Position numbers and translations under genes: made by a program | The notes under the pieces: generated by a model | The model's database searches: none | Seen by the model: only the letters and a program-made list of their open reading frames with translations | What the model was told of the DNA's origin: nothing | Assembly: GCA_934317215.1 (NCBI GenBank) | Contig: CAKREH010000002.1 | Span: 94,706-158,705, forward strand | DNA: 64,000 nt | Origin: an uncultured Roseburia sp. | Lineage (GTDB): Bacteria; Bacillota; Clostridia; Lachnospirales; Lachnospiraceae | Direction: 5' to 3' | Shown: positions 16,444 through 24,189 of the stretch, piece after piece | Position numbering within the stretch: position 1 is the stretch's first letter | How the letters are laid out: every line of letters starts with the position of its first letter

Positions 16444-18225
16444 ATGAAAAGCAAAAGCGTAAAAAATTCACTGACACTCATGTGTCTTATGACCGTTCTT
16501 GTATCTGTCATAGTCATTGGCGGTATTTCAATTTCAAATATCAGCACTATGACTTCCACAGCAAACAAGAATTATGAAAATGCCAGGTTAGACGGGTACA
16601 ATACCGAGATCAAAAGCCAGGTACAGTCTGTCATTGCTATCTTACAGGCAGAATACGACAAATCCCAAAATGGTCTTCTGACCGAAGACGAAGCCAAAAA
16701 AGAAGCTGCAGAAATCGTCCGCAATATGCGTTACAGGGATGATGGAAGCGGCTATTTCTGGATCGATGATACCGACTACAACCTCGTTATGCACCCGATC
16801 TTAGCTGATCAGGAAGGCAATAACCGTTACGATCTGACAGATCAGAATGGTATCAAGATCATTCAGGAGATCATGAAGGTCTCGACCGGTTCTGACGGCG
16901 GCGGCTTCAATGAATTTTATTTTACGAAAGCCGATGGTGTTACCGTAGCACCAAAGATCGCGTACTCTCAAATCTTTACCCCATGGAACTGGGTTGTTTC
17001 CACCGGTAACTATGTAGATGATATGGAAGCGGAAATGAATAGTTCCAAAAACGAAGTTCAGGCGAAATACCATACTATGATCACAGTCATAATCATAATT
17101 GATCTGGCTTTTGCGGTTGTCGTTTTTATTGCTTCCCGTATTTTCGGTAATTCGATCTGCAGACCTTTGATTGAGATCCAGAATTTTGCAAACAGGATGT
17201 CGACCGGGGATTTGACTACCGGAGTCAGTGTTTCAAGTAACAATGAACTTGGTAAAACAGCCGGTGCGCTTGATCTTGCACAGCAGGAAGTTGTCGGACT
17301 TATCTCCAACATTGACGGAGTTTCCTCTCATTTACAGTCCGCCGTTTCGGATTTCAAAAAGAATTTTGACAGCATGAACGAATCTATCCAGAGCGTTTCC
17401 GCTGCAATCAATGAAATTGCACAAAACAGCAACTCTCAGGCAGCATCAACTTCAAGTGCCTCTGAAAATATTGCTGAAATTGCCGATGGCATTGCAGATA
17501 CTTCCTCAGAAATGGAATCTCTTGATCAGAATGCACAGCTGATGCAGGATCGTTCCAATAAGTCCATGGAAACTTTACACAGACTGATCGATGTCAATTC
17601 TACAACCAAGACTGATATTGATTCTATGTATAACCAGACTGCCCAGACAAATGATTCCGTCAACAAGATCAGTCAGGCAGCTACCTTGATCAGCGAAATT
17701 GCATCCCAGACCAACCTGCTTTCTTTAAACGCTTCCATTGAGGCAGCGAGAGCCGGTGAAGCCGGACGTGGATTTGCAGTTGTTGCAGAAGAGATCGGCG
17801 GACTTGCTACCCAGTCTGCACAGACAGTCAGTGAGATCAACAATATCATTAGTGAGTTAAGCCAGAACTCCGAAAAATCTATGGAGCTGATGAAAAAAAT
17901 GAGTGAGGCTTCCGACGAACAGGTTGCAGCTCTTGAAAGCACACAGCAGATGTTTGAAGACTTAAAAGGTGCTCTCGATTCCTGTATGGCGTCCATCCAG
18001 ACCATTACCGGAAAGATCCAGAATGTCAATTCTCAGCGTGAGCTTGTCACAGAGAGTATCGATACCCTGACACAGCTTGCAACCGACAATGCATCCTCCA
18101 CAGAAGAAACTTCCGCAATGGCAGCCGAGCTCGATGCCGTTGTCCGTAAATCTTCGGATCTGGTATCTGCTTTAGCAGATGATATTGAAAAGCTTTCTGC
18201 AGATATGAAACAGTTTAAGCTGTAA
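16444..18225 (+). CDS. Methyl-accepting chemotaxis protein with single Cache sensor
   Basis: A 593-residue chemoreceptor. A first transmembrane helix (about 12-35) is followed by an extracellular sCache_2-type sensor (about 40-195) with GYFWIDDTDYNLVMHPI and FTPWNWVVSTGNYVDDM. A second helix (about 203-225), HAMP and a long signalling coiled coil complete it; the hairpin tip is EIASQTNLLSLNASIEAARAGEAGRGFAVVAEEI. It probably senses small organic acids or similar ligands and drives CheA. I chose the ATG at 16444 with GGGGAG 10 nt upstream; a TTG at 16435 is too close to it. It is a lone plus-strand gene with its own terminator. Confidence 0.93.
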   Translation: MKSKSVKNSLTLMCLMTVLVSVIVIGGISISNISTMTSTANKNYENARLDGYNTEIKSQVQSVIAILQAEYDKSQNGLLTEDEAKKEAAEIVRNMRYRDDGSGYFWIDDTDYNLVMHPILADQEGNNRYDLTDQNGIKIIQEIMKVSTGSDGGGFNEFYFTKADGVTVAPKIAYSQIFTPWNWVVSTGNYVDDMEAEMNSSKNEVQAKYHTMITVIIIIDLAFAVVVFIASRIFGNSICRPLIEIQNFANRMSTGDLTTGVSVSSNNELGKTAGALDLAQQEVVGLISNIDGVSSHLQSAVSDFKKNFDSMNESIQSVSAAINEIAQNSNSQAASTSSASENIAEIADGIADTSSEMESLDQNAQLMQDRSNKSMETLHRLIDVNSTTKTDIDSMYNQTAQTNDSVNKISQAATLISEIASQTNLLSLNASIEAARAGEAGRGFAVVAEEIGGLATQSAQTVSEINNIISELSQNSEKSMELMKKMSEASDEQVAALESTQQMFEDLKGALDSCMASIQTITGKIQNVNSQRELVTESIDTLTQLATDNASSTEETSAMAAELDAVVRKSSDLVSALADDIEKLSADMKQFKL

Positions 18226-18257
18226 ATCATATGAACTATATACAAATTAATATTTAA

Positions 18258-18300
18258 TCCCAAAAAACCGTGCGATAATTTTAATCCGCACGGTTTTTCA
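18258..18300 (+). terminator. Terminator after the chemoreceptor gene
   Basis: AAAAAACCGTGCG and CGCACGGTTTTT pair around an AT-rich loop. It is flanked by A- and T-runs, so it may serve both strands, including the cupin transcript from the right. Confidence 0.8.
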
Positions 18301-18393
18301 TATCTTTGTTTTCCGCCGGTCAGATAACTATATCCTGCTGCGGCGGTTCATCTGTCTATCTTTCCTGATTTTTTAAATGCGCTGCCTGACCCA

Positions 18394-18729
18394 CTAAAAA
18401 GCCACTGTAAGAAGCATTTTAAAACGTGTCACAGCCTTAAGTGCATGGGAAATACCTTTTGGCATAATAATGGACTCGCCTTCTTTTACGATATTTGGCA
18501 CTCCGTCGATCGTGATCTCTGCTTCACCCTCTAAGATCTGAACCATCGCATCCCCGCCTGCTGCGTGTGCACTGATCCCCTCACCTGCATCGAATGCAAA
18601 TACCGTCATTCCAACACCCGGCTGCTGTACAAGTGTCATGCTTGCTATTTTTCCAGCTTCATAGTCTACAAGATCTTTCAGACAAAATGCTTTTCTGTGC
18701 TCTACGTTTTTGATTAATTTTTCTTCCAT
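18394..18729 (-). CDS. Small cupin-domain protein (first of a pair)
   Basis: A 111-residue single-domain cupin of the Cupin_2 type. The first motif region is GEGISAHAAGGDAMVQILEGEAEI and the second is IIMPKGISHALKA. Only some of the usual metal-binding His residues are evident, so metal binding is uncertain. It resembles the upstream neighbour over its full length, so the pair probably arose by tandem duplication. Single-domain cupins of this sort often bind small ligands or metals in gut anaerobes; the real function is not known. Confidence 0.82.
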   Translation of the reverse strand: MEEKLIKNVEHRKAFCLKDLVDYEAGKIASMTLVQQPGVGMTVFAFDAGEGISAHAAGGDAMVQILEGEAEITIDGVPNIVKEGESIIMPKGISHALKAVTRFKMLLTVAF

Positions 18730-18820
18730 GATTTTTCTCTTCTCTGCTATAAAAATTCTTACCGTCCGTAAAATAAACTGAAACCATTATAAATCTGTAT
18801 TTTACAGATATCACGTACAC

Positions 18821-19153
18821 CTAACCGGTTACGGTAATCTGCATGATTTTAAATGCTCCATTTCCCTTCACGCCATGTGAAATGCCTTCCGGGATCATGA
18901 GCGTTTCACCTTTTTGCAGCGGATAGTTCTGATCTTTCGTGTATATATATGCTTCACCGTCTAACAGCACATACATGGTATCTCCGGGATATTCTTCTTC
19001 CCGGACATCCTCGCCGTCTGCAAATGCGAGCATTGTCATGCGCACATGATCACTGTTTGAGAGTGACATGCTGACTACCTGATGCTCGCGGATGTCGATC
19101 AGGTGATCTAAGGGCTGGGCTTTTTCGGTGGGCAGGTTTTTTAATGTTGACAT
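18821..19153 (-). CDS. Small cupin-domain protein (second of a pair)
   Basis: A 110-residue cupin, paralogous to the 111-residue neighbour 91 bp downstream: shared layout of VSMSL, MLAFADGEDVREEEYPGDTMYVLLDGEAYI and MIPEGISHGVKG. I chose the start at 19153 because AGAGGTG lies about 9 nt upstream and the resulting length matches its paralog; a start at 19198 would enter the leader. The leader probably contains the whole structured repeat at 19205-19521, and a perfect palindrome at 19559-19582 lies upstream of a TATACT box. Function unknown; the leader suggests unusual regulation. Confidence 0.8.
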   Translation of the reverse strand: MSTLKNLPTEKAQPLDHLIDIREHQVVSMSLSNSDHVRMTMLAFADGEDVREEEYPGDTMYVLLDGEAYIYTKDQNYPLQKGETLMIPEGISHGVKGNGAFKIMQITVTG

Positions 19154-19204
19154 TGTTGGGTTCACCTCTATTTTGTGGTTTGTGTTGTGTAAATCCATAG
19201 TTGC

Positions 19205-19521
19205 GGTTTGTGTGCGAAAAGGTGTGTGCGATAGGTTGTGCAGGCAGATTGGCGGAACCCCCGGGCGGTTTTATTTCCGTTGTCCGAGGATAAGAACATC
19301 TAACTATGCCTGATACCGTGAATTGGACGATCGACGTGAGCGGCTTCAATGAGCCTTCCATGGCTCATGAAGCCTTGTTCTGCCGTCCGTGGCAGAACAT
19401 CACTGGGGATGGACAGGCATACTAAGATGTTCTAATCCTCTACCAAAGTCATAAAACTGCCCGGGGGTTCCGCCAATCTGCCAATCCAGTTTTCTTGGCA
19501 CACCTTTTTTGCACTCAAACC
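19205..19521. repeat. Structured repeat copy 1: 177-bp core in quasi-palindromic arms
   Basis: The outer stem 19205-19226 pairs with 19499-19521. Symmetric 16-nt unpaired stretches follow (19227-19242 and 19483-19498). The inner stem 19243-19266 pairs perfectly with 19459-19482 and continues through GGTTTTA/TAAAACT. The 177-bp core 19275-19451 begins TTCCGTTGTCCGA and ends AAAGTCA. Core hairpins include TGAGCC/GGCTCA (around TTCCAT) and GTTCTGCC/GGCAGAAC. A second copy with an equally long core is at 37050-37226. No protein is encoded. It lies in the presumed 5' leader of the second cupin gene. Confidence 0.85.
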
Positions 19522-19535
19522 TTTTTATGTTTTAT

Positions 19536-19582
19536 AGTATACACAGTTTAGAGGAAAAAATATGTTGTAGGTACAACATATT
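19536..19582 (-). promoter_or_regulatory. Palindromic operator and -10 box upstream of the cupin pair
   Basis: ATATGTTGTA and TACAACATAT form an exact inverted repeat around GG (full arms 11 bp, 19559-19582). A TATACT -10-like box lies at 19536-19541 on the minus strand. The spacing would suit an activator bound just upstream of the promoter. The regulator family is not identified. Confidence 0.5.
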
Positions 19583-19625
19583 GGGGAAATCATGAGAAAA
19601 AAATTATTAGGAAAGGATTTTTATC

Positions 19626-20810
19626 CTAACTGTTTTCTCTCTTTTTCCCAGCAAGCATCAACCCCAGCAGCAATACCACCGGAAACAGGATGCCCGCAAA
19701 TATTCCAATCCTCAAGTTATTGTCAAATGCGCTCGACACAAATCCAACCAGTGTCGGTCCGCCGGAACAGCCCAAGTCCCCGGCGAGGGCGAGCAGGGCA
19801 AACATGACAGTTCCACCGCGTTTTAATGCAGCGGATGCTTTGCTGAACGTGCCCGGCCAAAGGATTCCAACGGAAAATCCACAGATCCCGCAGCCTGCAA
19901 GTTCTAACAGCGGAACCGGGATCAGGGAAATGCACAGATAGGAAATGATGCAGAGCACACAGCTCAACTTCATGAAACGGTCGAGGTTTAATTTTTCGCC
20001 GTATTTTCCATAGATCAGCCGGGATGTTCCCATCAGGATGGAAAATGACATCGGACCAACCAAGTCTCCGACTGTCTTTGTGATGCCGAGTCCCTGCTCC
20101 GCAAAAGTGGATGCCCACTGGCTGACTGCCTGCTCTGCGGCACCGGAGCAGACCATCATGACCATCAGCATCCAGAATACCTTTTCCCGGAACAGTTCCT
20201 TCATGGTCATACCTGTCTCACCCTCCTCGTGAAGGCTGTAGATTGGCACTTTCGTAAAAAGGATCATATTTCCAATCGGTATGATCGTCCATAATAAAGT
20301 AAGGATTTTCCAGTTCCTTGTGCCAAAAGCAGCAAAAAATATGGTGGACAGCAGGACTACACCCGTACATCCCCAACAGTAAAACGAGTGGAGCAGACTC
20401 ATTGCCGCCTCTTTATTATCGGTCGGACAAGCCTCAATGATTGGACTGATCAAAACTTCGATCAATCCGCCACCAACCGCATACACTACGACTGCACATA
20501 ATATCCCGGCAAAATGATCCGGCAGTACTTCCGGTAAAATCGTCAGCAGTAAAAGGCCTGCAGCGGCACAGATATGTGCAATGATCACAGAGGCACGATA
20601 ACCGATCTTATCTATAAACCCTGCAGAGAGCAGATCAACTAACAACTGGATCACAAAATTGATCGTGATCAGCAGTGTGATCTGTGTCAGCGGTATCTGA
20701 TAGCTTTTCTGGAATGTCACAAATAAAAGCGGTACAAAACTGTTTACGATCGCCTGCACGATATAACCGATAAAGCAGGCATACGTTGTTTTTTTATAAT
20801 CAAACTTCAT
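19626..20810 (-). CDS. Major facilitator superfamily transporter
   Basis: A 394-residue membrane protein with about 12 transmembrane segments, of the MFS fold, somewhat like FucP/sugar permeases. The loop after helix 2 reads GFIDKIGYRAS in place of the typical GxLaDrxGrR, and the second half has LIYGKYGEKLNLDR. It starts 12 bp after the stop of the HD-GYP gene with AAGAGA as ribosome site, so the two are probably co-transcribed. No sugar-metabolism gene is adjacent, so the substrate cannot be predicted. Confidence 0.85.
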   Translation of the reverse strand: MKFDYKKTTYACFIGYIVQAIVNSFVPLLFVTFQKSYQIPLTQITLLITINFVIQLLVDLLSAGFIDKIGYRASVIIAHICAAAGLLLLTILPEVLPDHFAGILCAVVVYAVGGGLIEVLISPIIEACPTDNKEAAMSLLHSFYCWGCTGVVLLSTIFFAAFGTRNWKILTLLWTIIPIGNMILFTKVPIYSLHEEGETGMTMKELFREKVFWMLMVMMVCSGAAEQAVSQWASTFAEQGLGITKTVGDLVGPMSFSILMGTSRLIYGKYGEKLNLDRFMKLSCVLCIISYLCISLIPVPLLELAGCGICGFSVGILWPGTFSKASAALKRGGTVMFALLALAGDLGCSGGPTLVGFVSSAFDNNLRIGIFAGILFPVVLLLGLMLAGKKRENS

Positions 20811-20822
20811 AATCTCTTTCTC

Positions 20823-22034
20823 TTACGCAAAACATTTTTTGATCTGTTCTGTGATCTCACCGTCGATCCATCCCTTCTGCACCATATTTTCCAATATCTC
20901 ACATGCTGCCTCGTGCGTCATTCCGGATTTATACGGTCTGCTCTCCGTCAGTGCCTGATAGATATCAATGCACGCCATGATACGTTCCTGCCTGTTTAGC
21001 TCGTCGGCAGTTTTACCGAACGGATACCCGGTGCCATCGAGTTTTTCATGGTGGAGTGCCGCCCAGTCACGGATATCTTCCATTCCTTCTGCCTGTGATA
21101 AGATCAGATATGTGTATCCCGCATGATTTTTCATTTTAGAAAACTCCTCGTCCGTCAGGCGTCCCGGTTTTTCTAAGATATCATTTCCGATCGCTGCTTT
21201 TCCGATATCGTGCAACGCACCTGCCAGATACATTTTCAGCACCGTCTCCTCGTCATCACCGAGATATCTGGACAATCTGGCTGCATTTTCCGCAACACCG
21301 AGTGAATGACGGCTTGTAAATTCGGATTTATAGTCGATGATCTTTGCAAACAGATTGGCAAAATTTTTGCACATTTCATCGCTTAAATCCCGCTTTTTTC
21401 TCGGAACAATATTCCACAGCCGCTCTTCTAAATCTGCATCTCCAAGGCTTAAAAAATGTTCTTCCCCAAACACGTTCAAAAAAGCATCCACACATGCAGT
21501 ATCAAATTTTGTCCCTTTATTTTTCAAAAGATAATCTTTCGCGCGCTGCCACACGGCATCATTAAATACCGGTGTCCGGCAGAACGCATCTAAAATATCA
21601 CACAGATGAATAATCCTTGCAAAAAGAGGGATCTCTTCCCACGTTTTTCCAAACGCTCCGCTGCCATCGGCATTTTCATGGTGATATAAAATCACATTTT
21701 TCACATCCGTCAGAAACGGGTACATTTTTAAGTTTTCTTCCCCGTAAATGCAGTGGATGCCAAGCTGCTTTGACGTTATATTTTCTATATTATTTTTTGT
21801 AAGGTCATTGTGAAATTCCTCATGAATATACTGCGTCAGCGCATTGTCATGCAGCAGCGAACATGCCGCAAGATCCTGCAGGGCATCTCCTGTAATTCCC
21901 ATTTTTTGTGCTGTGCATACGCTCATATATGCAACTCTTTTTCCATGTTTTGTCGCAACATGGGTCAGTTCCGCTTCGACACAGTCGAGTACATAAGAAC
22001 ATGCACCAAGCAGACCCATAATGTCTAATTCCAT
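20823..22034 (-). CDS. HD-GYP domain phosphodiesterase-like protein
   Basis: A 403-residue cytoplasmic protein with two HD-like halves. The N-terminal half (about 20-150) is a degenerate HD region (LLHDNALTQY, YHHENADGSGAFG). The C-terminal half (about 235-390) has a complete HD-GYP set: HSLGVAENAARLS, AGALHDIGK, ALHHEKLDGTGYPFG, and the late DIYQALTESRPY motif. HD-GYP enzymes hydrolyse cyclic di-GMP or related dinucleotides. The neighbouring MFS gene follows after 12 bp. No receiver or membrane sensor is present, so the input signal is unknown. Confidence 0.87.
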   Translation of the reverse strand: MELDIMGLLGACSYVLDCVEAELTHVATKHGKRVAYMSVCTAQKMGITGDALQDLAACSLLHDNALTQYIHEEFHNDLTKNNIENITSKQLGIHCIYGEENLKMYPFLTDVKNVILYHHENADGSGAFGKTWEEIPLFARIIHLCDILDAFCRTPVFNDAVWQRAKDYLLKNKGTKFDTACVDAFLNVFGEEHFLSLGDADLEERLWNIVPRKKRDLSDEMCKNFANLFAKIIDYKSEFTSRHSLGVAENAARLSRYLGDDEETVLKMYLAGALHDIGKAAIGNDILEKPGRLTDEEFSKMKNHAGYTYLILSQAEGMEDIRDWAALHHEKLDGTGYPFGKTADELNRQERIMACIDIYQALTESRPYKSGMTHEAACEILENMVQKGWIDGEITEQIKKCFA

Positions 22035-22108
22035 TTCCCATTCACTCTCTTTTTATTTTTTTCTATCTTAGCACACCAAAATCACTTTTGATACCACAAA
22101 ATTGCTTT

Positions 22109-22294
22109 TCATTTCACAAAATTATTTCTGCGGGTGAACACCGCTTTTTCCAACAGTTCGGTCACTTCGGTTTTTCCTCCGTGCTCTGACAGCATAAACG
22201 GCTCATTTTCCAGATTTTCAATTTCAAACTTTTCTTTAACGCAAAGCGGATGTGCCTCCGGCAGCACGACCATGTATTCATCCATTTTTGACAT
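22109..22294 (-). pseudogene. LysR-type regulator fragment (effector domain)
   Basis: A 61-residue open stretch matching the middle of a LysR substrate-binding domain (DEYMVVLPEAHPLCVKEKF, LENEPFMLSEHGGKTEVTELL). The HTH half and most of the effector domain are missing. It begins directly after the stop of the truncated DUF4317 gene, suggesting that a deletion joined remnants of two genes. Unlikely to be functional. Confidence 0.7.
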
Positions 22295-22295
22295 A

Positions 22296-22913
22296 TCACT
22301 TTAGCAGCTTCTGCCACACACTCTCACTGTGACCGGCCTCTTTCTCATACAAATTGATATACTCTCCCGCCGTGCTGTGATCCTTAAATGCCGGATACAA
22401 AAATCCGCTCTCCGGCACGCCCGGCTCATACTCGCCCTCTAACGGGCTGACCGCACAGATCAGATATTCGTACACTTCCTCTGAGTCCTCCTGCCATGCT
22501 TTATCGGTTCCTTTTACCGGGACATCGTATCTCCCGTGGAACAAAAAACACGCATACGGGTATCCCGGTTTATATTTTTCTCCAAGCAGCTCATAGAAAA
22601 GATCTGGGAATGCATCGTCCTTCAGACCTGTCTCCTTGATTCCGTCAAATAACTGCCAGATACTCCCCGGCTTTCTTTTTTCGTCCGGAATCCTGTATTC
22701 TTTTAACTGTTCATTGGTTTTTGAGATCAGCACCGTCTTGGCAAGTTCTAAGTTTTTGGCTCTTTCAGATGCAGACAATTTTAAGAAATGCGTATTGAAT
22801 GTTCCATCCACATATCCCTCTTCGTCAAAATATGCGCCTGCGATCCGGTCTATGGATGCCCGTGCGGGAGTCATCCGTCTGGTGAGTTCTAGCATGTCGT
22901 CGCGATTGATCAT
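22296..22913 (-). CDS. DUF4317-family protein, apparently C-terminally truncated
   Basis: A 205-residue protein with the start of the DUF4317 family: MINRDDMLELTRRMTPARASIDRIAGAYFD, LKDDAFPDLFYELLGE, YLICAVSPLEGEYEPG and SGFLYPAFKDHSTAGEY. Full-length relatives, common in Clostridia and of unknown function, are roughly twice as long. It stops at WQKLLK beside a LysR fragment, so the 3' part seems lost. The start at 22913 follows a GGAATGGGG ribosome site supplied by a leader repeat; a longer frame would read into the repeat. It may be decayed or a working short form. Confidence 0.65.
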   Translation of the reverse strand: MINRDDMLELTRRMTPARASIDRIAGAYFDEEGYVDGTFNTHFLKLSASERAKNLELAKTVLISKTNEQLKEYRIPDEKRKPGSIWQLFDGIKETGLKDDAFPDLFYELLGEKYKPGYPYACFLFHGRYDVPVKGTDKAWQEDSEEVYEYLICAVSPLEGEYEPGVPESGFLYPAFKDHSTAGEYINLYEKEAGHSESVWQKLLK

Positions 22914-22953
22914 TTTAATCCCCATTCCTGCGCTGTTTTTTGCACAAATCTCC
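22914..22953 (-). repeat. 5' leader repeat, partial copy
   Basis: Carries only the distal part of the leader repeat: TTTGTGC, AAAAAACAGCGCAGGAATGG and the ribosome site for the DUF4317 gene. The upstream GTGTGAAAAATAA hairpin is absent. Confidence 0.6.
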
Positions 22954-22965
22954 ATATCATAATAG

Positions 22966-24066
22966 CTATTTTAACTGATTTAATATCTTTTTCTCATTCA
23001 TTCTCGTAAAATCGCTCAGTCTGTATGAGCGTATTCTCTCCTTCACGATCACCGGCACTAAAAAACCATTTGTCGAGAGTTTTGCACACCTGTTTATGAT
23101 CGTTTTACTGGTCACTCCCACCAACTTGCTGACATCAATCGGTGCAAATTCATACAAATGTTTTTTTATCAGAAATACCAGCAGCTCTTTCTCCTTTGCA
23201 TTCAGATAAGACAATCCGACAAGCAGATCCTCCTCACTGGATTCCCTGGACAACTCGCATACTTTCGAGGAATATAATTCCATCATGCGCAGGAAATAAT
23301 CTACCCATATCTCCGGATGTGGCGGATTATCCCTCCCGGAATAATACAGTGCCGGAAGTCCCATCTGCAGCGACCGGTAATACTCTTCGGCATCATATGC
23401 AAAATACTCTTCTAAAGAACCGATTCCATGAAAACCATATCCATTCAGGTCTAATATATACCCGGACATCAGTCTTGCCGTTCTTCCGTTTCCGTCTTCG
23501 AACGGATGGATCGTCACCAGTTGATAATGGACAACTGCAGCAACGATCAGCGGATGATCGTCTGTTGTATTCACATAATTGACCAATTCATCCAAAAGTT
23601 CTGGGATATCAATATATTCCGGCGGTATATAATCGGCATTTCCCGTCTCCGAATCATACACTGCAAACAAAAATCCCGGCGGCATGGCTCCCCTCAGCCC
23701 AATTTTTTCCTTAGATGCTCCTTTTTCCACTAACGCCTGAATCTCCAGAATCAATTCCTTAGAAAACGGGACTTTATCTTTTACCTTCTTTTCTAAAAGG
23801 CACAATGCCATGAAGTAATTCCTTACTTCCTGCTCCGGCTTTAAGAAATGTCTGTGCGGATCACTTTCGATTGCGGCATCTGCCTGTCCCTCTGTGAGCG
23901 GATTTCCCTCTATTTTATTGGATGCATAGGAACTTTTCTTCTTGGAATTTTTTCTTAACTTATTTGCGGTAATACTCGGTATCTGAACATTGCCCATTGA
24001 AAATTTATTTTTATCAATCTGTGATATCATCTTTAGAATATTGTTCGTAAGTGTAACATGGATCAT
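22966..24066 (-). CDS. Fic-domain protein (AMP-transferase type) with inhibitory helix
   Basis: A 366-residue class II Fic protein. The N-terminal inhibitory motif SNKIEG (49-54, S/TxxxEG type) should block ATP binding until relieved. The catalytic loop HPFEDGNGRTAR (187-198) is complete. The C-terminal winged helix (about 285-350) contains DVSKLVGVTSKTIINRCAKL. Fic enzymes transfer AMP to hydroxyls of target proteins; chromosomal versions with HTH tails often act as toxin-like or stress regulators. It is monocistronic. Four 11-bp repeats lie directly upstream and could be the site for its own HTH domain. The substrate is unknown. Confidence 0.88.
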   Translation of the reverse strand: MIHVTLTNNILKMISQIDKNKFSMGNVQIPSITANKLRKNSKKKSSYASNKIEGNPLTEGQADAAIESDPHRHFLKPEQEVRNYFMALCLLEKKVKDKVPFSKELILEIQALVEKGASKEKIGLRGAMPPGFLFAVYDSETGNADYIPPEYIDIPELLDELVNYVNTTDDHPLIVAAVVHYQLVTIHPFEDGNGRTARLMSGYILDLNGYGFHGIGSLEEYFAYDAEEYYRSLQMGLPALYYSGRDNPPHPEIWVDYFLRMMELYSSKVCELSRESSEEDLLVGLSYLNAKEKELLVFLIKKHLYEFAPIDVSKLVGVTSKTIINRCAKLSTNGFLVPVIVKERIRSYRLSDFTRMNEKKILNQLK

Positions 24067-24126
24067 TTTGCTCCCTCCTGCATCATTCTATTATACCGGA
24101 TTTCCGTAATTTATTCCATTAAATTT

Positions 24127-24170
24127 ACACTATTTTTACACTATTTTTCACTATTCTTTCACTATTTTTT
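24127..24170. repeat. Four tandem 11-bp repeats upstream of the Fic gene
   Basis: ACACTATTTTT occurs twice without spacing (24127-24148), followed by CACTATTCTTT and CACTATTTTTT. The array lies 60-105 bp upstream of the Fic start codon. One helical turn per unit suits side-by-side binding of a regulator. Confidence 0.6.
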
Positions 24171-24189
24171 TCTTAATTGCTTTCCTTTT

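Noticed and set aside
19050..19361. 103-codon frame across structured repeat copy 1
   Set aside because: It reads through the palindromic arm and core, has no ribosome site, and no equivalent frame exists in copy 2.
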